A stretch of DNA of 64,000 nucleotides from JANSYL01 sp965229695 (GCA_965229695.1 OZ245921.1:372001-436000); one strand, 5' to 3'. Positions 1-11,300 are shown, numbered from the stretch's first letter. Made by a program: numbers and translations. Notes: generated by a model from the sequence alone, not told the origin.

Positions 1-1
1 C

Positions 2-1036
2 CTAAAACGCTCCAACGCGTTCGATATTGTCGCCGCCGAATGCAAAACCACGCGGGAAGCCGTGGGGCTGCTCGATATCTCGGCCTTCTCGCGCTATGAG
101 GTGTCGGGTCCGAATGCCGAGGCCTGGCTGGATAGAATCATGGCGTCGGCCCTGCCGAAACCAGGCCGCGCGAAACTGGCCCCGATGTTGGGGCCGGATG
201 GGCGGCTGAAGGGTGACTTGACCGTCTTCAACTGGGGCGATGGCACATGGTGGATCATGGGCAGCTATTACCTGCGCACCTGGCATATGCGCTGGTTCAA
301 AGACCATCTTGAGGACGGGGTCCAGGTTCGCGACCTGGGCGAAGAGGTCTGCGGCTTCTCGCTTTCTGGCCCGAACAGTCGCAAGGTGATCGAGAAACTG
401 ACGGATCAGCCGGTGGGTGATCTGCCTTTCATGGGGATCGGCCGGTTCGATATCGGCCTGATCCAGGCGCGGGTGGCACGGATGTCGGTCACCGGTGAGT
501 TAGGCTTTGAGATCAACTGCCGCTACGGCGATCACATCACGCTCCGCCGGATGTTGCTGGAGGCCGGGGCCGATCAGGGCATGGTCGAGATCGGGTTCAA
601 CGCGCTTTTGTCGCTGCGGCTAGAGAAAAGCTTTGGCATCTGGAATGCCGAGTTCACCCAAGGCTACACGCCGGGTGAAACCGGCATGGACCGCTGGATT
701 GCCTGGGACAAAGGTGAGTTTGTCGGGCGCGCGGCTGCACTGGCAGAACGCGATGGCAATGGCCCGGCCAAGAAGCTTGTGACCTTGCAGGTGGAGGCCA
801 CCGATGCCGATGCCAGCGGGTTCGAGCCGGTCTGGGCGGGGGATAAGAAGGTCGGCTTCATCACCTCTGGCGGGTATGGGCACACGCTTAGCACCTCTCT
901 CGCCATGGCGCTGGTGGACCCGGATCATATCGCCGAGGGCACCGATTTGTCGGTGCATATCGTGGGCGTGGAGCGACCGGCCAAGGTGATTGCGCCCTCA
1001 CCTTATGATCCGGCGGGCAAGGCGATGCGGGGATGA
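2..1036 (+). CDS. GcvT-like folate-binding C-terminal domain of a methylamine-type oxidoreductase (5' end outside window)
   Basis: The frame is open from the first bases of the window, so the true N-terminus lies upstream; the GTG at 62 is only an internal codon. The visible 344 residues match the aminomethyltransferase (GcvT) fold seen at the C-terminus of dimethylglycine and sarcosine dehydrogenases. Signs are the opening VGLLDISAFSRYEVSGPNAE, a LSGPNSRKV segment, VTGELGFEI and a barrel domain ending near the stop. Family role: passing a one-carbon unit from an N-methyl amine to tetrahydrofolate. The next gene is an MttB-family methyltransferase, which fits one-carbon metabolism from methylated amines. 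Whether a FAD domain precedes it, or it is a stand-alone GcvT-like protein, cannot be seen. Confidence 0.8.
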   Translation, partial: LKRSNAFDIVAAECKTTREAVGLLDISAFSRYEVSGPNAEAWLDRIMASALPKPGRAKLAPMLGPDGRLKGDLTVFNWGDGTWWIMGSYYLRTWHMRWFKDHLEDGVQVRDLGEEVCGFSLSGPNSRKVIEKLTDQPVGDLPFMGIGRFDIGLIQARVARMSVTGELGFEINCRYGDHITLRRMLLEAGADQGMVEIGFNALLSLRLEKSFGIWNAEFTQGYTPGETGMDRWIAWDKGEFVGRAAALAERDGNGPAKKLVTLQVEATDADASGFEPVWAGDKKVGFITSGGYGHTLSTSLAMALVDPDHIAEGTDLSVHIVGVERPAKVIAPSPYDPAGKAMRG

Positions 1037-1136
1037 GCAGCTTAACCTGCAAGGCGCCCGGGCGAGGCAGCGGCAGCCCCAAGGCTGCGTCCGCGCATCG
1101 TTGCGCCGCAGCCCGGCGACGCGCACCGGTGCTCAA

Positions 1137-2675
1137 ATGACCGAGACGCCCGCCCGTTCCCGACGCCGTGGCCGCGCCAAATCTCAAACCGCCGCGCCCG
1201 CGCGCGACGTGAACTATCGCCAATTGCGCAATCCGTTCCCGGTCATGTCGGTCTTTTCCGACGATGAAGCCGCGAATATGCACGACGCCGCGCTGGAGAT
1301 GCTGGAAACGCTCGGCATGAAGGTGTTGCTGCCAGAGGCACGGCAAATCTTCCGCGCCGGGGGCGCCCGGATCGACGATGAGATGGTCTATATCGGCCGC
1401 GAGATGATCGAGGCCGCGCTGGCAGCCGCGCCCAAATCGATCCATTGCCATGCCGGGGCGCGTCACCGCGATGTGGTGCTGGAACTGGGTGCGCTGGCCT
1501 TTCAACCCGGCGCGGGCGCCCCTCATGCGACCGATCTGAAACGCGGCCGCCGCCCAGGCAGCGCCTCGGATTTCCGCGACTATACACGGCTCGCGCATCA
1601 CTACGACGTGTTCCAGATGATGAGCCCCTCGGTCGAGCCGCAGGATGTGCCGACCCATCTGCGGCACTATTTCACCACCCGCACGCAAGTGACGCTGACC
1701 GACAAGTTTCCCTTTCTGTTCGCCCGCGGCACCCCGCAAACCCTTGATAATTTTGAGATGTTGCGGATCGCGCGGGGATTGAGCGAGGATGAATTTAGCA
1801 CCAGCGTCCACGCCTACACGATCATCAACACCAATTCGCCGCGCACGCTGGATGTGCCGATGGCGCAAGGTTTGATCGATTTCGCGCGGGCCGGTCAGCT
1901 TTCCATCGTCACGCCGTTCACTCTGATGGGCGCCATGGCCCCGATCACCGTGGCAGGCGCGATCACGCTCAGCCATGCGGAATGCTTGGCCGCGATCACC
2001 CTGACCCAATTGGCCAAACCCGGCGCGCCGGTCTGCTATGGCACCTTCACCTCCAATGTGGATATGAAATCCGGCGCTCCTGCCTTTGGCACGCCGACCC
2101 ATTTCCAAGCCTCGCTGGCCGCAGGTCAGATGGCGCGGATGTTGGGCCTGCCCTGGCGCTCGGCAGCTGGGTCTGCCGCCAATATGAACGATGTGCAGGC
2201 GGCCAATGAGAACCAATTGGGCCTTTGGGGCTGTCTGTTGGCCGGGGCCACGGTAATTATCCACTCGGCTGGCTGGCTCGAAGGTGGGTTGACGGTCAGC
2301 TATGAAAAGATCGTGACCGATGTGGAAGTGTTGAACATGGTGGCCGAGCTTTGCGCTGGCAATCGCGCGGGACCGGATGAGATCGGGCTGGCCAATGCCC
2401 TGGCCCATGTCGCGCCTTCGGGCCATTTCTTTGCCGCACCGCAAACCATGGAACGCTACACCACCGAGTTTTACGAGCCCGTTGTGCATGACTACGCCAA
2501 TTTCGGCACCTGGACCGAGCGCGGCGCAAGGGACGCCAGTAGCCGCGCCACCGATGTGTGGCAGGCGATCCTGGACACGCCTGAGCCAACGCTCAGCGCA
2601 CCCGACCGGCTTGCCGCGCTGGATGATTTCATCGCCCGTCGCACCGACGAAGGCGGCGCGCCGCCGGAAAGCTGA
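1137..2675 (+). CDS. MttB-family corrinoid-dependent methyltransferase (non-pyrrolysine type)
   Basis: 512 residues, the usual length of the trimethylamine methyltransferase (MttB) superfamily. The frame is open further upstream to 990, but that part overlaps the previous gene and is Arg-rich; the ATG at 1137 (MTETPARSRRRGR) is the more likely start. No in-frame TAG occurs, so this is a non-pyrrolysine homologue. Family knowledge: such proteins transfer a methyl group from a quaternary or tertiary amine (glycine betaine in MtgB) to a corrinoid protein. No corrinoid protein is visible here. The upstream GcvT-like gene and the TetR gene starting 1 bp downstream suggest one operon. The substrate is unknown. 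Confidence 0.85.
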   Translation: MTETPARSRRRGRAKSQTAAPARDVNYRQLRNPFPVMSVFSDDEAANMHDAALEMLETLGMKVLLPEARQIFRAGGARIDDEMVYIGREMIEAALAAAPKSIHCHAGARHRDVVLELGALAFQPGAGAPHATDLKRGRRPGSASDFRDYTRLAHHYDVFQMMSPSVEPQDVPTHLRHYFTTRTQVTLTDKFPFLFARGTPQTLDNFEMLRIARGLSEDEFSTSVHAYTIINTNSPRTLDVPMAQGLIDFARAGQLSIVTPFTLMGAMAPITVAGAITLSHAECLAAITLTQLAKPGAPVCYGTFTSNVDMKSGAPAFGTPTHFQASLAAGQMARMLGLPWRSAAGSAANMNDVQAANENQLGLWGCLLAGATVIIHSAGWLEGGLTVSYEKIVTDVEVLNMVAELCAGNRAGPDEIGLANALAHVAPSGHFFAAPQTMERYTTEFYEPVVHDYANFGTWTERGARDASSRATDVWQAILDTPEPTLSAPDRLAALDDFIARRTDEGGAPPES

Positions 2676-2676
2676 C

Positions 2677-3357
2677 ATGACCCGCGCGGCCCCCATTCTG
2701 CACCGGGACGACCCGGAGAAACCGCCGCTTTCCGGCGCAACTAAAGTCACGCGCGAGGATTGGTTGGCCCAAGCGCGGGACGTGCTGGTTAAAGATGGCG
2801 TGGGCGAGGTAAAAATCGCCCAGATCGGCCAAATTCTGGATGTATCTAGATCAAGTTTCTATTGGTATTTCAAAAATCTAGACGACCTTCTTCAATCTCT
2901 ACTCGAAGAATGGGAGGCGCGGAATACCCAAGTCATTCTGCGCCATTGCACGCTGCCCGCAAGGTCGATCAACCACGCCGTCTGTAACTTTTTCCGCTGC
3001 TTCGTCGACCCCAGCCTGTTTGACCAAGGCCTGGATTTCGCCGTGCGCGAATGGGCCCGCCGTGACAGTGCCGTGCGCACCCGGATTGATGAGGCCGACG
3101 CCCGACGCCTGTCGGCGGTCATCGATATGTTCATCGCCCATGGGTTCAGCGCCGAAGAGGCCGATATCCGCGCCCGCATCCTCTATTACATGCAGCTTGG
3201 CTATCACGCCCTGGATGTCCGCGAAGCCCCAGAGGAACGGATCGGCCGCATCGAAGGCTACCTGCGCGGGTTCACTGGCATCCCCCCAGAACCCGAGGAC
3301 ATGGAGGGGCTGCTGGCGCTGGCGCGTTCGCGGATGGCTTCTGAGGTCACCGATTAG
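2677..3357 (+). CDS. TetR/AcrR-family transcriptional regulator
   Basis: 226 residues. After a Pro-rich N-terminal tail, residues about 25-75 form a TetR helix-turn-helix (VKIAQIGQILDVSRSSFYWYF, of which SRSSFYWYF is the recognition helix region), followed by the helical ligand domain. The ATG follows the MttB stop by one base, so the gene is probably translated from the same mRNA. It likely regulates the one-carbon genes upstream, perhaps in response to a methylated amine; this is inferred from position. The end faces the ketoacyl synthase gene convergently. Confidence 0.88.
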   Translation: MTRAAPILHRDDPEKPPLSGATKVTREDWLAQARDVLVKDGVGEVKIAQIGQILDVSRSSFYWYFKNLDDLLQSLLEEWEARNTQVILRHCTLPARSINHAVCNFFRCFVDPSLFDQGLDFAVREWARRDSAVRTRIDEADARRLSAVIDMFIAHGFSAEEADIRARILYYMQLGYHALDVREAPEERIGRIEGYLRGFTGIPPEPEDMEGLLALARSRMASEVTD

Positions 3358-3446
3358 GGCTGTCATTCAGCCGAATGATCTGAGCCGAGCTGCTATGTTG
3401 GTGCGCACAATCAGGGTTGCAAAAATCACATTCAACACACTGGGTG

Positions 3447-4646
3447 TCAGTCGTTAAGCCGCCTGACCGCCAACACACTGTTATGCCCTCCAAAAGCATA
3501 TGAAGCCGACAACGCCGCATCGATGCGAGTTTGTTCCGCAGGACCTGCAATGCAAAACGGTGCGGCGTCTATTGCCTCACGTAGACCCACATTTGGCGGC
3601 GCGAAGCCATCGTTCATTCCAGCGAGCGTGGCCGCTAGTTCAATTGCGCCGGCTGCACCAAGGAGGTGCCCATGCATTCCCTTCGTGGACGAAACCTTGA
3701 GCTTCGAGAGACGAGTTCCAAACACAGAAGCAAGGGCTGCCGACTCGGTAGGATCGTTGAGCTCTGTACCGGTGCCATGGGCATTTACGTAGTCGATTTC
3801 AGCTAGGCTGATCTCTGCTTGGTCAAGTGCCCCGTGCAGGGCCTTTTCGATCCCCCGCTGATCGGGCGTCGTCATCGACTTGGCGTCCGATGATTGCCCC
3901 CACCCCGCAACTTCGCCATAGATCTTTGCCCCCCGCGCTCTGGCACGATCCAAGTCCTCCAAGACAAAGCATACCGCACCCTCACCAATGACAAGGCCGG
4001 AGCGGGTCTTGCAGAACGGACGGCATCGATCACTCGACAGAACCCGCATTGCGTTCCAAGCACTCAAGTTGGAGTGACTGAGGCTCGCCTCGACACCACC
4101 AGCTATAGCTGTTTTTGCAGCACCGGAGCGGATGAGCGCCGCCGCATTGATCAATGCTTGGTTGGCCGAGCTACAGGCACTCGCGACCGCATAGGATGGG
4201 CCGGTAATGCCAAGATCAATACTCACAGCGCTCACAGGAGCATTTGGCATGCTCTTAGCAATTGCCATGGGGGACATCCGCCCATTTCCACGCAGGAAAC
4301 GCCAATAGTTTTCGTCAAGCGTGGCGACACTGGTGGTGGAGGAGCCAAGGATTAAAGCGTCGATGTCGGAGCCTGAGAGATGCGCATCCGCAACTGCGTT
4401 GCGGCCCGTGTAGATCGCAAAATGGCTTAGCCGATCCCATGCGTTGATCTTGGCATTTTCCAAATCGCGCTCAGCTTCGAAGTCTTCGACGGCCGCCACA
4501 GGCAAGGTCAAATCTGGAAGACCTTCCAAGGAAAATGTCTTTGGTTTGATGGCAGAAATGCCAAGCTCAATGCTGTCGCAGAACGCGCCCCATGTTTTTC
4601 CGAGCGGCGTCACCAATCCGACGCCAGTAATTGCAACCCGGCCCAT
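3447..4646 (-). CDS. Beta-ketoacyl-ACP synthase of the toxin operon (FabF-like)
   Basis: 399 residues, typical for a KAS II enzyme. The Cys-His-His triad is complete: Cys158 in VASACSS, His290 in NAHGTGT and His327 in the GHLLGAAG motif, with the supporting Lys322. It condenses malonyl-ACP with an acyl-ACP. It is the last gene of a minus-strand operon and its ATG overlaps the ACP stop by one base (TAATG). Together with that dedicated ACP it may make or tailor the acyl chain used by the two HlyC-like acyltransferases; that link is inference. Housekeeping FabF is normally beside fabG/acpP/fabD, and none of those is present. Confidence 0.9.
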   Translation of the reverse strand: MGRVAITGVGLVTPLGKTWGAFCDSIELGISAIKPKTFSLEGLPDLTLPVAAVEDFEAERDLENAKINAWDRLSHFAIYTGRNAVADAHLSGSDIDALILGSSTTSVATLDENYWRFLRGNGRMSPMAIAKSMPNAPVSAVSIDLGITGPSYAVASACSSANQALINAAALIRSGAAKTAIAGGVEASLSHSNLSAWNAMRVLSSDRCRPFCKTRSGLVIGEGAVCFVLEDLDRARARGAKIYGEVAGWGQSSDAKSMTTPDQRGIEKALHGALDQAEISLAEIDYVNAHGTGTELNDPTESAALASVFGTRLSKLKVSSTKGMHGHLLGAAGAIELAATLAGMNDGFAPPNVGLREAIDAAPFCIAGPAEQTRIDAALSASYAFGGHNSVLAVRRLND

Positions 4647-4894
4647 TAGGCAGTGATTTTGTTTCGGGCAAAGTCGACAATATCATTGATCGTCTCAACC
4701 CCCGCCAGCTGTTCAACATCTATCGCTACGCCATGGGTTTCCTCTAACCGAAACACAATCTCCATTAGATCAATCGAGTCGACACCTAGATCTGTAATCT
4801 TGGTTTGCGCTGAAATCGCGGCATCCGGCTCTGCCGAATGCCGCCTGATCAGGTCTTCGATCTCAGCGAACAGGGCGCTTCTATCCAATGTCAT
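4646..4894 (-). CDS. Dedicated acyl carrier protein
   Basis: 82 residues, acidic, with the phosphopantetheine attachment motif LGVDSIDLMEI (Ser40). The four-helix ACP pattern is complete. It differs from housekeeping AcpP, which normally has a DSLD motif; here it is DSID. The start overlaps the stop of the upstream acyltransferase by four bases (ATGA). HlyC-type enzymes use acyl-ACP as the acyl donor, so a private ACP next to them makes sense as donor for toxin acylation; this is inferred from neighbours. Confidence 0.92.
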   Translation of the reverse strand: MTLDRSALFAEIEDLIRRHSAEPDAAISAQTKITDLGVDSIDLMEIVFRLEETHGVAIDVEQLAGVETINDIVDFARNKITA

Positions 4895-5397
4895 TGAAGC
4901 GTCCTTTCGTCCTTCAGTTCGACAGTCGGGTTCTGCGTATAATCAGCGGCATCCTTCAGACGATTAACCCCATGCAGGTAGCTAATCTTCATTGTGTCAG
5001 ATCCCTTTTTGGCGCGCAGAAACCGGCCCATGTCATTGGCAAAAACCGTGGTCTTCAGATCCTGACCGATCCGAAATGCATCGCCAAACGGCGCGATATA
5101 ATCGAGGATCCAACCACGGTTGCCGCTTTTCCAGTCTTCCGGCTTGAGGTTTAAGACATTTCGCACATATGCGGCCTCGACATCCTCAGACATCCAGGCC
5201 CAGGTCACCAACCCAACGGGCCTTGACCCCTTGCGGTATACACGCAGTTGAGAATGCTTGATTGCAGGCATGATCCAATGATGGATCGCATGGATGGGCC
5301 AATCTCGGTGCAGCTCTGACATAGAGTAGAGCCAAACCATCTCACCAATGAGGGAGGTTGTGGCACGATGATCGTCCAGCTCAGGCTTTTGCGTCAT
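4891..5397 (-). CDS. Toxin-activating lysine acyltransferase, HlyC/RtxC family (second copy)
   Basis: 168 residues, similar to HlyC in length. Segments IGEMVWLYSMSELHRDWPI and DWKSGNRGWILDYIAPFGD match the two conserved blocks of HlyC. The presumed catalytic pair is His30 and Asp99, 69 residues apart, the same spacing as His23 and Asp92 of HlyC. Family role: transfer of a fatty acyl group from acyl-ACP to the epsilon-amino group of Lys in a pro-toxin in the cytoplasm. The gene sits directly after the RTX gene and directly before the ACP gene, with ATGA overlaps on both sides. The RTX protein is the obvious substrate. Confidence 0.9.
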   Translation of the reverse strand: MTQKPELDDHRATTSLIGEMVWLYSMSELHRDWPIHAIHHWIMPAIKHSQLRVYRKGSRPVGLVTWAWMSEDVEAAYVRNVLNLKPEDWKSGNRGWILDYIAPFGDAFRIGQDLKTTVFANDMGRFLRAKKGSDTMKISYLHGVNRLKDAADYTQNPTVELKDERTLQ

Positions 5398-8300
5398 GTT
5401 TGGGCGACCCAGTTTCCTTCGATAACGCCCATCATCGATTCAGTGATATCTTCTTCCCGAAGATCATAGACCGTGGTGCCATCATTTACCTTTACATCCT
5501 GCATCATCGACAAAAGAGCATTCACCTTGCCGTAGGACAGCTCATGTCCATCCGCGACGAACTTGGAGATGTGCTTTGACGGACCACTGCGGAAGAACCA
5601 ACCTTCGAAGGTAACCGTATCGGTGGAACCAAGCAGTTTAAGCCGCAGATCATTATCGACACGTTCGAACCAGATATCGGCAATAGTGACGTTCTCCTCA
5701 AAATAGAACTCGTCGGTCCCATTTACTCCAGCATCACCATTGTTGATGTAGCGATCGTTGCCATGTTCAAAGCCGAATAGATACGTATCTCGCCCCGTAC
5801 CGGCGTAGTAAATATCGTCCCCTTGGCCGCCGACGATCTGATCATCGCCCCCGCCAGCTACGATGACGTCGTCACCATCGCCTGCCAAGATCATGTCTGA
5901 CCCGTCGCCAGCATCAATTTGATCGTCCCCCGCGCCGGTCCTGATGACGTCATCGCCTTCTGCACCATGCACCTGGTCATCACCGTCACCGCCATCTACG
6001 ACGTCGTCACCGGCTCCAGCGTAGATCCGGTCATCTCCCTTTCCGCCGAAGAGGAAGTCATTCCCCGCACGCCCTTCGAGAAAGTTCGCCAGCTCGTCGC
6101 CGTTGATCCAGTCACCGGCATTTGTGCCCACGCCTTGTGCCCGATGCCCGGGCATTTTTCCGAAAACCTCGATCTCGGCAATACTGAGGTAGTTGTCGGC
6201 ATCCTCCAGCCGGACATATTGCGCATCAACAAACGCAGAAAGCTCGAGTTCCCAAATCTTGCCAGGGCCCGATCCCGTGAGCGGTGCGAATGTGTGTACG
6301 ATTACACCGTTCGCGTCCAATAAGGTGACAACGGCACCGTTAAGGTTATTGTCGTGCTCTGCGCGATTGTAGATCTTAATCGACTTAAGCGCATATTCTG
6401 ACTGCAGGTTTAGCTTGATCTCTGGAGCCGCATCCCAACGGCTGTGATACCAGTTTCCTGGTCCGGTTTGACCATCAACAGCGTGGTGGCCATGCCCGTT
6501 CCAGCCGATCTCTGTCGCTTCGACCAAGATCATCCCACGCAACTCTTCGGTGATATTTTGCACCTCATCATCGTTGGCAAACGCGCCAACGGTTATGGCT
6601 TCGTCAATCTCGGATATGTCGGCATCGACGCCGTCGAAGAACTGCAAAATTTCGATACGGTTAGCGTCATTATGCCAGTTGCGGATGCGGATAACGTCTG
6701 TGATCTCCGACAGCTCGACGGTTTCGGCATTGGCATCATGAACATATATCAAAAGATCATTGCCATCGCGATTTAGAAGAAGATCATCGGCTGTGATGCC
6801 GGCTCCAAACAACAATTTGTCGCCGCCGCCATTCCGCAAATCTCCATCGCTACCAGTGTCGAAGATTACGTCCGCTCCGTCACCGCGATTGAAGACATAG
6901 GTATCGTTGCCTGTGCCCCCTTCCAGCGTGTCTTGACCGCTACCGCCGACCAGAATGTCCGCTTGAGCATCTGCGCCGACCAGGCTGTCATCGCCATCGC
7001 GGCCGCTCAGCCAGGTTGAGGTCGCGTCGCTTGAAATCACATCGTCGGCGGTACCACCGCTTTTTGCAGCACCGACACCAGAGACATCCAAGGCAAAGTT
7101 GTTTGTGAAGCGGAAAGTTTCGATGCGGAACTCTTCCGTTGTCCAGTTCTTTATCGTCAGGCTGTCAACAACGGGCCCATCAGTCTCCGGAGCGAGCTCT
7201 ACCAATAGATTTGCGCCCGCCATGGATACGAGAAGGTCCGACAGATCGATACGGCGTCCGAATTGGACGGTATCGTCACCCCCTTCAACCGCTTGGGTCT
7301 TCTCCCGATAACCGGTTCGCACCTCGTTGATCCAGATGGTTTGGGCCGTCTTCCCCCACCCAATCGTCTGTTGGATTTGGTTGCCCGTCTCGTAGGTGTA
7401 TTCCTCGGTAACCGTCTCATAAGCGGTCTCATCGATGGTGTCGTGCCCATCTCCGCGCTTGAAGAAATAGACATCGTTACCCGCACCGCCATTAAGCAGA
7501 TCGTTCCCGGCACCCCCGGACAGCACGTCATTTCCCGCGCCGCCATGAAGCGTATCATTGCCAGCGCCGCCAAGCAGGTGATCGTTGCCCCCTTCGCCGT
7601 CGAGTTTGTCGTCACCCTCTCCGCCAAAAAGATCATCATATCCAGCACCGCCAGACAGAACGTCCGAACCTTCATTGCCGGTTAAGATATCATCACCATC
7701 GCCCGCATTGAGCGTATCGTTACCGCCACCGCCAGACAGGAAATCGCCGCCGCTGGTACCCTGGATCAGATCAGCGTTACCAAACCCGGAGCGCGCGAAC
7801 GTAATGGAGGACATATCCACAACCCGATCATCACCAAACCAGAAGGTTTCGATCCGGCTCATCTCATTAGACCAGTCAATGATCTCAACACGATCATCCA
7901 TCTGTTCGTAAGATGTAATTCCGTCTTCTCTTAATCCGATCAGGAGCTGGCCAAGATCATTGGTTTCAACAAAAAGGTCTTCGATCAGAATCGTCGGGCC
8001 AAACTGCAACGTGTCATGGCCACCGTCATACTGGATCATCCGTTTCGCGGTTCGCGTTTCTTCGACCCAGCGCCCGTGCTTGCCACTTTGCCAGACCATG
8101 TTGCCGGTTTTCTCTTGATAGGTCTCCTCATAGGCAGCGTAGTCGTGAATGCGATCCACGCCGTCCCCGCGGAAGTAGAAATAGGTGTCGTTTCCAGCGC
8201 CACCATTCATAAAATCTGCTCCGCGGCCGCTTGTCAGGTAATCATTGCCGCCACCGCCCAGCAAACTATCGGCGCCATCTTCGCCGCTAAGTTTGTCATC

Positions 8301-11300
8301 ACCGGCCCCGCCTTCGAGCGTATCATTGCCAGCCCCACCAATAAGGTAGTCACGCCCGGTATTGCCCCTGACGACATCATCACCTTCATCGCCAAACAGG
8401 AAATCACGTCCGGCTCCGCCAGACAGGTCATCGGCATCGGCACCACCTGTGATGATATCATCGCCATCAGCACCATCTATGGTGTCGCGATTGCTGCCAC
8501 CGGATAGGAACTCATGCGCCGCACCGCCCTGCAAGTGGTCCGCCGCCCCCATCCCGTTTTGCGCGGCCGTAATCTGCGAGAAATCTAGAATATCGCCATT
8601 CGAAAACTCGAAGTTTTCGATGCGATTATTCGTATCCGACCAGGATTCGATTTGAACTTGATCTCCGGCCTCTACGAGGTCGGCATTCGCGTCGTCCCGG
8701 AGCTCGATGAGGAGGTCATCATTCGTGAACCTAAGGATGAGATCCGACAGTTGGATTGAGGAGGCAAAACGGAGTGTATCGATGCCGCCATCAACCTCGC
8801 CGTACTTCGCTTTGTACCCGGTACGCAATTCGTTGGCATATTGCGCCCGTTTGCCGCCGCGTGTCTGCACGTACTCGTAATAGTTATACCGCTCTTCATA
8901 AAACCCTTCGGCATAATCGAAGATCGTGTCGTATCCGTCACCGCGTGCATAATGATAAGTGTCGTTACCGGCACCACCTTCCAAACGATCACTACCTGCA
9001 CCACCGAAAAGCTCATCATCGCCCGCGCCGGCAATGATCACATCATGACCAGCCAGAGCATTGAGGGTGTCATTCCCCTCTCCGCCACGCAGTTCGTTCG
9101 AAGCCGAGTCGCCGATCAGCCGATCAGCCTGTGACGAGCCGATCAGGTTTTCAAAACCGGTTAGAACATCGCCTTCAGCATCGCCCCCTTGGCCGGAATG
9201 CGAGGTCAAATCGACGTGGACACCTTCCATAGAACTCACATAGCTAAGCGTATCGATACCCGCGCCACCGGAAAGACTATCGGCACCTGCACCACCTTCG
9301 ATCAGATCATTGCCGTCGCCCCCGCGCAGCGTGTCATTACCGCCATGCCCGCGGATGATATTGGCACCGGTCGTGCCGATGATTTCATCATCACCAAAGT
9401 CCGACCCCTCTGCACCCTCAAATCCTGTAAAGTGGTCGTCTTCATATCCTTGACCGGTCGCTGTATTGGTGGCCAAATCGAAGGTCACGCCATGGGCGGC
9501 GGCCCGGAAAGACACCACATCTAATCCGGCTCCTCCGTGGACGGTTTTCTTACCATCGCCTACAGCGATGGTGTCATCGCCGTTCCCGCCATCAGCCCAG
9601 TCATCACCGTGACCAAGGTCGATACTGTCATCGCCGTCTCCGCCGAATGCCGTGTCATTGCCCAAGCCAGCAATCAGAGTGTCATTGCCACCGTCGCCGC
9701 GCAGTTCGTCGTGGCCGCCATAGGTTTTAATGAGGTCATCACCCGCACCACCGGCAATCGTGTCGTCGCCTTCCGCCGCGAAGAACACGTTGTCATTGTC
9801 GTCGCCAACACGCTCATAAGCATGGTGCAGCCCCATGTCGTACGCGGCTTGAATTGTCGCTAGCCACCCTGCTGCAAAAGCGCTTTGCCCTCCCATGGCC
9901 ACCAACGTGTTAACCGCCTCCATATTCTCCAAATAGGTATGATAGTCGTGCGCGATCTGGAGATTAGCGGCGATCTGTTGATAGATATCGAGCTCTTTTT
10001 CGGCGCGCGAGGCACCATCACCGGAAAAATAGCCTGTCCGATCCGTTCCATGCTGCGCGTCATGGTGAAGATCTTCAAGATTGAGATTCTCAAGCGCCTT
10101 TACCGCGGCCAGTTGGCCATCTTTGAGCTGTGCAGCTTTTAGGTCATTGATGTAGGCATTTATATAGGCTGCTTGGGCGGTCGCAAAGTTCTCGCCGTTC
10201 CGACCGGCATTTTTGAGATAGCTATGGTAGTGCCCGAAAGACCATTGACCAAGCTCTCCATAGTTGTGCGATTGAGCCATCATCGTATCAACGAACTCAT
10301 TCATCGCATCAACGTACATTTGGGCCATATCGCGAGAAAGACCGATATTGCCACCATCCCGTGCCCATGTGTCCGCTAATACAAAATGTCCCGTTTCCTC
10401 ATCGAATTCGACATTTGTATAAGCTTCAGGATGTTTTTTCCGGCCGAAAAGAGAGTCAAACAGCTTTCCGACAACCCAGGAAATAACGGCAATAATCGGC
10501 CCGCCGAAATTGGCAAATGTCGAGACGATATTGGTCGCGAAACGCAACACAATCCCGGTCACGAGCGAGGCTATTTGCCCCGCCGAGGTTTCCAAAGGGG
10601 GCAGGATCTCGTTAATTACAGCTGTGAATATTATTCCAGCAGGGTTATGTAGAAATTTATTCCCCTCAAACCCCTCAATAAAGGTACTAACGAAATCATT
10701 TACGACCACTTGCGATGCATTTGAAAGTTCAAGTGCGTCCACTAGGCTATTAAAGAAATCGCTTTTGAGTACAAGCTTCGCACCCTGCGTCACCAGAGCA
10801 TTGACCCCGCTGGCAACGACCGCCTTAAAGATCGCACCAGGTACACCCTCAGCATTAATGTTCTCGAAAATCTCACTCATAATCAGTGAGTTGACGACCG
10901 AAATAGTTGTTTGGATTCCGTTGACTACGAGCTCACCGCCGAAGTCTTCGAATGCACCATTTGAAATCTCTTCCAGCGCCTCTCCGATACTGAATCTCTC
11001 ACCCTGGTCAATCGCCGCGCGCTGCCCAAAGGCAAAAATCACTTCTCCCAGATTCTGAAGAACAGTGCCAGCGACCGTGTCGACAGCAATCTGCGCTAGC
11101 ACATTGGGATCGTCATCGAGAAACCCACGGGTAAGGAAAGGCGTAAGAGATTTAAAAATGTCGCCGCCCAAGTGCTGTAAGTGCAACGGCTGCGAGTGTT
11201 GATCTACTACGTTATTATTTTCGTCCAGTTCGACATAAACATAAAATAAATTACCTTTGCCATCCGATAGCGTCGTTTCTCGAATGGCCCGCACACTATC

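Noticed and set aside
888..2750. Long minus-strand open frame of 620 codons
   Set aside because: It is the antisense of the MttB gene in GC-rich DNA, Arg/His/Gly-rich, with no known motif.
5700..9800. Regular repeats that could be read as a CRISPR array
   Set aside because: They code for RTX calcium-binding nonapeptides in one frame, and there are no uniform spacers or cas genes.
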